6,145 nt of DNA, taken from contig JACORX010000465.1 of NCBI GenBank assembly GCA_016179165.1, forward strand, positions 1 to 6,145, read 5' to 3'. Source of the DNA: Candidatus Rokuibacteriota bacterium. GTDB lineage: Bacteria; Methylomirabilota; Methylomirabilia; Rokubacteriales; CSP1-6. Made by a program: the position numbers and the translations under genes. Shown here one piece after another: positions 1 to 6,145 of the stretch (the stretch's first letter is position 1; every line of letters starts with the position of its first letter). The notes under the pieces were generated by a model. The model saw nothing but the letters and a program-made list of their open reading frames with translations, was not told the DNA's origin and made no database searches.

Positions 1-1085
1 AGCATGCCCCGTGCATCATCTTCATGGATGAGATCGACGCGGTCGGCCGCCACCGCGGGGCCGGGTTGGGCGGCGGCCACGACGAGCGCGAGCAGACGCT
101 GAACCAACTCCTGGTGGAGATGGACGGTTTCGAGACCAACGAGGGCGTGATCCTCATCGCCGCCACCAACCGGCCCGACGTGCTGGACCCCGCGCTCCTC
201 CGGCCCGGGCGCTTCGACCGCCAGGTGGTCGTGGACAAGCCCGACGTCAGGGGGCGAGAGGCCATCCTGCACGTGCACGCGCGCAACGTCATCCTGGCGC
301 CCTCCGTGGACCTCCACGTGCTGGCCGCGCGCACGCCGGGCATGGCGGGCGCCGACCTCGCCAACATCATCAACGAGGCGGCGCTCCTGGCCGCGCGCAA
401 GGGTAAGGATGCCGTGGACATGGCCGACCTCGACGAGGCCGTCGACCGCGTGATCGGCGGCCTCGAGCGCAAGAGCCGGGTGTTGTCGGAGAAGGAGCGC
501 GACATCGTGGCCCACCACGAGATCGGCCACGCGCTCGTCGCCTCCTCCCTGCCCCAGGCCGACCCCGTCCACAAGGTGACGATCATCCCGCGCGGCATCG
601 GGGCTCTCGGCGCCACCTACCAGCTGCCGCTCCAGGACCGCTACCTCCTGACGCGGAGCGAGCTGGAAGACCGGATCGCGGTGCTCCTGGGCGGCCGGGT
701 GGCGGAAGAGGTCGTCTACGGCGAAATCTCGACGGGCGCCCACAACGACCTGGAGCGCGCGACGGAGATGGCGCGGCTCATGGTGACCCAGTACGGCATG
801 TCGGCTGAGCTCGGCCCGATGACCTTCGGCGGCGGCCAGCAGGCCCTGTTCCTCAGGGGTTCGGGGCTGTCGCAGGAGCGCGAGTACAGCGACGAGACGG
901 CGCGGGCCATCGACGGCGAAACCCGCGCCATCATCGACAAGATGTACGACCGCGTGCGCGGCCTCATCACGGACCGCAAGCCGGTGCTGCTGGTGGCGGC
1001 CGCGGAACTCAAAGCGAAGGAGACCCTCGAAGGCGACCGCCTGCGGCAGCTGCTGGCCGGCGACCTCGTGGAGGAGAGACGATGA
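1..1085 (+). CDS. ftsH: ATP-dependent zinc metalloprotease FtsH (5'-truncated by window edge)
   Basis: Membrane-anchored AAA+ protease that unfolds and degrades membrane and cytosolic proteins. About 360 residues are visible, reading in frame from base 3. The N-terminal membrane segments and Walker A lie left of the window; family members are usually 600-650 aa, so roughly 250 are missing. Seen in order: Walker B IIFMDEID (bases 15-38), the second region of homology with ATNRPDVLDPALL and two arginine fingers in RPGRFDR (about bases 162-221), then the zinc protease motif HEIGH (bases 516-530). The third zinc ligand is probably the Asp in STGAHNDLERAT (about bases 729-764). FtsH usually has HEAGH; Ile replaces Ala here, and PRGIGALGATYQ follows. 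This resembles a variant FtsH branch with HEMGH/GIGALG that I recall from proteobacteria. The tail after the protease domain is short. The stop overlaps the next gene's start as ATGA, so the two are probably cotranscribed and translationally coupled. The family call is very safe; whether this is the main FtsH or a paralogue is not settled. Confidence 0.97.
   Translation, partial: HAPCIIFMDEIDAVGRHRGAGLGGGHDEREQTLNQLLVEMDGFETNEGVILIAATNRPDVLDPALLRPGRFDRQVVVDKPDVRGREAILHVHARNVILAPSVDLHVLAARTPGMAGADLANIINEAALLAARKGKDAVDMADLDEAVDRVIGGLERKSRVLSEKERDIVAHHEIGHALVASSLPQADPVHKVTIIPRGIGALGATYQLPLQDRYLLTRSELEDRIAVLLGGRVAEEVVYGEISTGAHNDLERATEMARLMVTQYGMSAELGPMTFGGGQQALFLRGSGLSQEREYSDETARAIDGETRAIIDKMYDRVRGLITDRKPVLLVAAAELKAKETLEGDRLRQLLAGDLVEERR
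1070..1075 (+). promoter_or_regulatory. Ribosome binding site of the HtrA-family gene, inside the ftsH 3' end
   Basis: GGAGGA lies 6 nt before the ATG at 1082, within the last codons of ftsH. It is a near-perfect Shine-Dalgarno and fixes the start of the serine protease at the 4-bp ATGA overlap. This arrangement supports re-initiation by ribosomes finishing ftsH. Confidence 0.8.
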
Positions 1086-2575
1086 TCCTGGTCAAGCGTG
1101 GAACCCTGGTGGTGATGCTCGTGATCGCGGCGGCGCTCGGTGTGGGCCTGGGCTCATGGGGCGCCAGCGCGCTGGACCTGTCCAAGCCCGTGGGTCAGGC
1201 GCAGCGGGGGCAGGCGCCAATGCATGCGGCAGTCCAGGCGCCCGTGGTGCCGGCGGCGCTCCCGGTGGCCTCGGGCAGCTTCGCCCAGGTGGCCGAGGCC
1301 GTCGGCCCGGCGGTGGTCAACATCAACACGGTCATCCGCAGCGGGGGCGGCCGGACACCCGTCGAGGAGTTCTTCGGCGACGAGTTCTTCCGGCGCTTCT
1401 TCGGCGAGGGCCCGGACCGCCCGCAGCAGCAGCGAAGCCTCGGCTCGGGCGTCATCGTGGACGCATCCGGCATCGCGCTCACCAACGCGCACGTTGTCGA
1501 GCGCGCCACCGAGATCGAGCTCGTGACCGCGGAAGGCAAGAAGCACAAAGCCAAGATCGTCGGCATCGACAAGCGCACCGACCTCGCGGTGCTGAGGCTC
1601 CAGGGCGGCGGACCCTACCCCGCGGCGGTGCTCGGTGACTCTGACAAGATCAAGGTCGGCGACTGGGTGCTCGCGATCGGCTCTCCCTTCGGCCTTCAGC
1701 AGACGGTGACGGCGGGCATCATCAGCGCGAAGGGGCGCTCGATCGGCCAGGGACCCTTCGACGATTTCCTCCAGACGGACGCCGCCATCAATCCGGGCAA
1801 CTCGGGCGGCCCGCTGGTCAATATGGCGGGCGAGGTCGTGGGCATCAACAGCGCCATCCTCTCGCGCTCGGGCGGTAATGTCGGCATCGGCTTCTCCATC
1901 CCGTCCAACATGGCCAAGCGCATCTACACCGAACTGGTCGCCCGGGGCAAGATCACGCGCGGCTGGCTCGGTGTGTCGATCCAGCCGCTGACCGCGGAGC
2001 TCGCCAAGAGCTTCGGGCTCAAGGAGCCCAAGGGCGTGCTCATCGCTGACGTCGTCAAGGACAGCCCCGCCGACAAGGCAGGGCTGGCGTCGGGCGACGT
2101 TCTCGTGGAGTTCGACGGCAAGAAGGTCGAAGCGCCTCAGGATCTCCAGAAGGTCGTGGCCGTCACCGCCCCCGGCAAGGGCGTGCCCATCAAGGTCTGG
2201 CGCGAGAAGGGCGAGAAGACGCTCGAGATCAAGGTGGGCGAGACTCCGGAGGACACCGCCCAGCTCGAGCCGAGCGGCAAGAGCAAGAACCTCCTCGGGC
2301 TCGAGACGCGGCCCATCACGCCCGAGGTCGCCCGCCAGCTCAACCTGCGCACGACGGAAGGCGTGGTCGTGGCGCGCGTCGAGGAGGAGGGCCCGGCGGC
2401 CGAGGCCGGCCTCCAGCGGGGCGACGTCATCCGCGAGATCAACCGGCAGCGGATCCGCAGCGCGCAGGACTACGAGCGCGCCACCCAGGGGCTCAAGCCC
2501 GGGGACCGCGTCACCGTGCTGTTGCAGCGCGGCCAGCAATCCCTCTACGTGGCCTTCACGGTCGCCAGAGGCTGA
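1082..2575 (+). CDS. htrA: HtrA/Deg-family periplasmic serine protease, two PDZ domains
   Basis: ATP-independent serine endoprotease/chaperone that removes misfolded envelope proteins (DegP/DegQ/MucD type). The 497 residues match the usual family length of about 450-500. Seen: a signal peptide with K5/R6, a hydrophobic stretch at about 8-24 and an Ala-Ser-Ala cleavage motif at 28-30; an Ala/Pro/Gln-rich linker at about 38-64; a Phe-rich acidic loop at about 95-108 (FFGDEFFRRFFG), like the short LA loop of DegQ/MucD proteins; and a trypsin-like domain with a complete triad, His137 (TNAHVV), Asp167 (KRTDLAVL) and Ser241 (INPGNSGGPL). PDZ1 spans about 295-385, with carboxylate-binding loop GWLGV. 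PDZ2 spans about 405-495. There are no cysteines. The start is set by a strong Shine-Dalgarno and the 4-bp overlap with ftsH. DegP and DegQ cannot be told apart from this sequence, and the mature protein could stay anchored if the signal is not cut. Confidence 0.96.
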   Translation: MILVKRGTLVVMLVIAAALGVGLGSWGASALDLSKPVGQAQRGQAPMHAAVQAPVVPAALPVASGSFAQVAEAVGPAVVNINTVIRSGGGRTPVEEFFGDEFFRRFFGEGPDRPQQQRSLGSGVIVDASGIALTNAHVVERATEIELVTAEGKKHKAKIVGIDKRTDLAVLRLQGGGPYPAAVLGDSDKIKVGDWVLAIGSPFGLQQTVTAGIISAKGRSIGQGPFDDFLQTDAAINPGNSGGPLVNMAGEVVGINSAILSRSGGNVGIGFSIPSNMAKRIYTELVARGKITRGWLGVSIQPLTAELAKSFGLKEPKGVLIADVVKDSPADKAGLASGDVLVEFDGKKVEAPQDLQKVVAVTAPGKGVPIKVWREKGEKTLEIKVGETPEDTAQLEPSGKSKNLLGLETRPITPEVARQLNLRTTEGVVVARVEEEGPAAEAGLQRGDVIREINRQRIRSAQDYERATQGLKPGDRVTVLLQRGQQSLYVAFTVARG

Positions 2576-2620
2576 GAAGGTCGTCAGGGCGGCTTCGTCA
2601 CTACGGCTAGGGCCTGACTC

Positions 2621-3463
2621 ATGAAGCTCGTACGGTATGGACGCGCCGGGGCCGAGAAACCCGGCCTCGTCGACGAAGCCGGCACGCTGCGTGATCTCTC
2701 GCGTGTCGTGAAGGACATCACGGCGGACGCGCTCTCGCCCGTCGGCCTCAAGCGGCTGCGATCAGTCAAAGTCGGGCGGCTTCCAGTCGTCCGCGGAAGA
2801 CCCAGGCTGGGCTGCCCGCTCGCGGGCATCGGCAAACTCGTCTGCATTGGTCTCAACTACACGGATCATGCGCAGGAGGTCGGCTTGGCGCTCCCAACGG
2901 AGCCCCTGGTCTTCATCAAGGCCAATAGCGCCGTCAGCGGACCCGGCGACGCCATCATCCGCCCGCGTGGCGCGGTCAAGCTCGACTACGAGGTCGAGCT
3001 GGGCGCCGTCATCGGCCGTGATGCGCGCAACGTCACCGAGGCCGACGCCATGAAACACGTGGCCGCCTTTTGCATCGTCGACGACGTCTCGGAGCGCGCG
3101 TTCCAGATGGAGCATGGCGGGACCACCACCAAAGGAAAGAGTGCGGACACCTTCGCGCCGATCGGGCCCTACCTCGTCACCGCCGACGAGGTGCGCGATC
3201 CCCAGTCCCTGGAAGTGTGGACGACGGTCAACGGTCAGGCGCGCCAGCGCGGCAATACCGCGAACATGATTTTCACGGTACGCCAGCTCGTGGCCTATGT
3301 CAGCCGCTTCATGTCGCTACGCGCAGGCGACATCATCTCGACCGGGACACCGGCGGGCGTCGCGCACGGCATGAAGCCGCCACGCTACCTCGAGCCCGGC
3401 GATATCGTCGAGATGGGCATCACCGGGCTTGGAGGGCAGAAGAACCGAGTCGTCGACCGATAG
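2621..3463 (+). CDS. Fumarylacetoacetate hydrolase (FAH) family protein
   Basis: Metal-dependent enzyme of the FAH superfamily, whose members hydrolyse, hydrate or decarboxylate 2-keto/diketo acids in aromatic, sugar-acid and related catabolism. The 280 residues match the usual two-part form: a small N-terminal cap (about 1-65) and the FAH catalytic fold (about 70-280). Seen: GLNYTDHAQE with His83; metal ligands Glu124 and Glu126 in DYEVELGAVIG, and Asp155 in IVDDVSER, with the 29-residue spacing typical of the family; KGKSADTFAPIGP (171-183); STGTPAGVAHG (240-250); and a closing GDIVEMGITGLG. The subfamily resembles proteins annotated as ureidoglycolate lyase or 2,4-diketo-3-deoxy-L-fuconate hydrolase, but the substrate cannot be read from sequence and the neighbours give no pathway. 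An in-frame TGA at 2615-2617 makes this ATG the first possible start; only a weak AGGG (2609-2612) precedes it. It lies 45 bp after the HtrA gene, so it may be read through from the ftsH operon. Confidence 0.93.
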   Translation: MKLVRYGRAGAEKPGLVDEAGTLRDLSRVVKDITADALSPVGLKRLRSVKVGRLPVVRGRPRLGCPLAGIGKLVCIGLNYTDHAQEVGLALPTEPLVFIKANSAVSGPGDAIIRPRGAVKLDYEVELGAVIGRDARNVTEADAMKHVAAFCIVDDVSERAFQMEHGGTTTKGKSADTFAPIGPYLVTADEVRDPQSLEVWTTVNGQARQRGNTANMIFTVRQLVAYVSRFMSLRAGDIISTGTPAGVAHGMKPPRYLEPGDIVEMGITGLGGQKNRVVDR

Positions 3464-3571
3464 GGTCGAGGCTGAGGCGATGAAGGACAGCTGTCGGCGG
3501 TCGAAGCGATAGCCGGCGCCATGACGGAGGCCCATAATGATCGAGCCCGCACCGGACACGAGGATATTCGC

Positions 3572-3682
3572 TCACACCAGCTCGAACACTTCGTAGACCA
3601 CGCCCCCGGGCACGGGACGGCCCAGGCCGAGGCCGACTACACGGTTGATCCAGTCGTATTTCGGCGCCGAGGTTTCAAAACG
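3572..3682 (-). pseudogene. C-terminal fragment of a DUF3237-family gene (remnant)
   Basis: On the - strand, the 36 codons before a TGA (complement of 3572-3574) encode RFETSAPKYDWINRVVGLGL followed by GRPVPGGVVYEVFELV. This closely resembles the conserved end of DUF3237 proteins (roughly FET..P.Y.WLNR..aVG.G......VVYEVFEV), a small family of about 150 aa with no firmly known function. The frame stays open upstream to 3892, but that part is Arg/Gly/Pro-rich and unlike DUF3237. I translated the other two - strand frames across part of it (about 3680-3840) and found no matching sequence, so the 5' three-quarters of the gene seems lost. It points tail-to-tail at the FAH gene. I recognise the match from memory of the family, not from a search. 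The alternative is a chance reading of noncoding DNA, which I think unlikely given the W-[IL]-N-R core and the fitting stop position. Confidence 0.6.
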
Positions 3683-3847
3683 GCACAGTGCACATTCGCG
3701 GCCTCCTCGCGGATCGAGCGAGTCGGCCCCGGGTGAGCGGCACGCGAGACCAGACACACCGCCACCGTCAAACGGCCGGCGCACCGACCGGAACAGCGCG
3801 GATGGCGCCTCGTGGCGTCCGCCCCACTCGCGAGCCGATCCGATCAG

Positions 3848-3878
3848 GGCGCGCCGGAGCCGGGCTCCGGTGGGCGCC
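3848..3878. repeat. GC-rich inverted repeat / hairpin, no T tract
   Basis: CCGGAGC (3854-3860) and GCTCCGG (3864-3870) form a perfect 7-bp stem with a 3-nt loop. Outside it, GGCGC (3848-3852) pairs with GCGCC (3874-3878) across a small asymmetric internal loop. Neither strand has a following T run, so it is not a standard intrinsic terminator. It lies about 110 bp before the J-protein gene and could separate the upstream and downstream transcription units, or be a chance product of high GC. Confidence 0.4.
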
Positions 3879-3933
3879 GGCCGGCGGCCCAAGAAGTAAG
3901 CCAGTCGGCGGCCCGCCGGGGCCTCGGGCCGTC

Positions 3934-3942
3934 TGCTACACT
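3934..3942 (+). promoter_or_regulatory. Candidate extended -10 promoter for the J-protein/clpB operon
   Basis: TGCTACACT contains an extended -10 TGn followed by TACACT, which matches four of six bases of TATAAT. It would place the transcript start near 3949, giving a leader of about 40 nt before the ATG at 3991. No good TTGACA-like -35 is seen 16-18 bp upstream, which fits an extended -10 type but weakens the call. It is the only AT-richer patch in the last 90 bp before the gene. Confidence 0.35.
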
Positions 3943-3990
3943 TACGCTGAGCGCGGGAGTCGGGGCGAGCTCGATCGCCGCGCCATACCT

Positions 3991-5003
3991 ATGGATTACA
4001 AGGACTACTACAAGATTCTCGGTTTGCCCAAGAACGCCGACGACAAGGCGATCAAGACGGCGTACCGCCGGCTTGCCCGCAAGCACCATCCGGACGTCGC
4101 CAAGGGCAAGGACTCGGCTGCCCGCTTCCAGGAGATCGCGGAAGCCTACGAGGTCCTGGGCGACGCCGACAAACGGAACCGTTACGACACGCTCGGCCCC
4201 GACTGGCAGCGCTATGCGGAGGCCGGCGCCGGCGGGCGGGGACCTTTCGACGGCGGGGAAGTCCGCTTCGGGCGCGGTGAGGAGGGCTTCTCCGACTTCT
4301 TCCGGTCGATCTTCGGGGATCTGGGCGGCCGTCGCGGCGGCGGCTTCCGCGACGTCGATCTGGGCGATCTCGGCGGCCTCGGCGGGAGCTTCGGACACGA
4401 GAAGGGCGGCGACGTCGAGGCGGGCATCGAGGTCTCGCTCGATGACGCCTTCCGCGGCGTCACCCGCACCATCACGCTCGAGCTCGACGAGCCCTGTCCA
4501 GCCTGCGGCGGAGCGGGGCACATCAACCGCAAACCGTGCGCGCAGTGCCGAGGCGGCGGCTGGTCCAGGGGCCGGCGCAACCTCGAGGTCAAGATCCCTG
4601 CCGGCGTGGCCACGGGCTCGCGCGTGCGCCTGCCCGGCGAGGGTTCGCGCGGCGGCCGTGGCGGCAGCGGCGACCTGTATCTCAAGGTCACGGTGCGGCC
4701 GGACCCGCGCTTCGAGCGCAAGGGCGATGACCTCCACTCGACCCTGGCGGTGCCGGCCCACGACGCGGCGCTCGGCGCCGAAGTCTCGGTGCCGACGCTC
4801 AAGGGCCAGGTCTCGATGAAGATTCCGCCCGAGACGTCCAGCGGCCGGACCTTCCGCCTGCCGGGCTACGGTATGCCGCACCTCAAGGGCAGCGGCGCGG
4901 GAGACCAGTTCGTGCAGGTGCAGCTGGCGATCCCTGCGGGCCTCTCCTCGAGGGAGCGCGATCTCTACCAGGAGATCAAGAATCTCCGCACAGAGGGAAC
5001 GCG

Positions 5004-5007
<4 letters not shown>
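3991..5007 (+). CDS. DnaJ/CbpA-type J-domain co-chaperone with a two-repeat zinc module
   Basis: J-domain protein that delivers unfolded clients to DnaK and stimulates its ATPase; cytosolic. It has 338 residues. Seen in order: J domain at about 4-68 (YKDYYKILGL, catalytic HPD at 33-35, QEIAEAYEVLGD); a Gly/Phe-rich region at about 79-138; C-terminal domain I from about 141, interrupted by two CxxCxGxG repeats (CPACGGAG at 169-176 and CAQCRGGG at 183-190); and domain II from about 245, with GDQFVQVQLAIP at 304-315. Classical DnaJ (about 375 aa) has four such repeats binding two zinc ions and CbpA has none, so this protein is intermediate and could bind one zinc. I therefore give no gene symbol. 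The ATG at 3991 is chosen because J-domain proteins begin at M-x-Y-K-D-Y-Y, although the frame is open further upstream. No good Shine-Dalgarno precedes it. The stop overlaps clpB by 4 bp, which suggests it is the J-partner for ClpB/DnaK disaggregation. Confidence 0.94.
4992..4998 (+). promoter_or_regulatory. Ribosome binding site of clpB, inside the J-protein 3' end
   Basis: AGAGGGA, with core GAGG at 4993-4996, lies about 7 nt before the ATG at 5004. It overlaps the last codons of the J-protein gene and supports the start at the ATGA overlap, with translational coupling. Confidence 0.6.

Positions 5008-6145
<1,138 letters not shown>

Larger units (their letters stand above)
3464..3990. other. 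527-bp intergenic region with no intact gene
   Basis: No open frame here reads as a complete protein. From left to right it holds about 108 bp with nothing recognisable except a 10-bp perfect palindrome GACAGCTGTC (3486-3495), a - strand remnant resembling the C-terminus of DUF3237 proteins (3572-3682), a GC-rich hairpin (3848-3878), and a candidate extended -10 promoter (3934-3942) ahead of the J-protein gene. The open frame that continues upstream of the J-protein ATG as far as about 3688 does not look like protein (Arg/Pro/Gly-rich) and I treat it as noncoding. I saw no CIRCE inverted repeat, no clear heat-shock sigma-32 promoter, and no tRNA. Confidence 0.7.

Noticed and set aside
1154..2539. 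Long antisense open frame (461 codons) opposite the HtrA gene
   Set aside because: It is the mirror of a GC-rich coding gene. Its Asp/Leu/Arg/Ala/His-rich composition matches no family, while the + strand has a full catalytic triad and PDZ domains.
3486..3495. 10-bp palindrome GACAGCTGTC after the FAH gene, considered as a terminator or operator
   Set aside because: It has no loop, no T tract and no second copy; a single 10-bp palindrome is weak evidence.
3317..3559. - strand frame of 80 codons overlapping the FAH 3' end
   Set aside because: The first 30 or so residues have a plausible composition but match nothing I know; the rest is antisense to the conserved FAH C-terminus, so a real gene is unlikely.
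3688..3990. N-terminal extension of the J-protein frame upstream of 3991
   Set aside because: The added residues are Arg/Pro/Gly-rich with no J-protein similarity; family members start right at the M-x-Y-K-D-Y-Y segment.
3844..4881. Antisense open frame (345 codons) opposite the J-protein gene
   Set aside because: Low-complexity Ala/Arg/Val/Glu-rich translation with no recognisable domain; the + strand encodes a clear J-domain protein.

Overview
The window is about 6.1 kb of very GC-rich, densely coding bacterial DNA. All intact genes lie on the + strand. GC-rich third codon positions, ATG starts and 4-bp ATGA overlaps fit a high-GC Gram-negative-type bacterium, since it has a secreted HtrA protease and a membrane FtsH. 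No taxonomic marker is present, so I do not name a lineage. The intact genes are chromosomal housekeeping genes. I saw no mobile element, CRISPR array, tRNA or rRNA.

Layout: (1) 1-1085, the C-terminal part of an FtsH AAA+ zinc metalloprotease, cut by the left edge. (2) 1082-2575, a complete HtrA/Deg-family periplasmic serine protease with two PDZ domains, overlapping ftsH by 4 bp. (3) 2621-3463, a fumarylacetoacetate hydrolase (FAH)-family enzyme, 45 bp downstream. (4) 3464-3990, a 527-bp stretch with no intact gene. It holds what looks like the 3' end of a broken DUF3237-family gene on the - strand, a strong GC hairpin without a T tract, and a candidate extended -10 promoter. (5) 3991-5007, a DnaJ/CbpA-type J-domain co-chaperone with an unusual half-size zinc-finger module. 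(6) 5004-6145, the N-terminal 380 residues of the ClpB disaggregase, overlapping the J-protein gene by 4 bp and running off the right edge.

Four of the five intact or edge-cut genes act in protein quality control. They form two tightly coupled pairs: FtsH (inner-membrane and cytosolic proteolysis) with HtrA (periplasmic proteolysis), and a J-protein (DnaK recruiter) with ClpB (disaggregase, working with DnaK). The FAH enzyme between them has no obvious link to proteostasis. I found no wholly new system. The points most worth a second look are the two-repeat zinc module in the ClpB-coupled J-protein, the DUF3237 gene remnant, and the coupling of the two proteostasis pairs.
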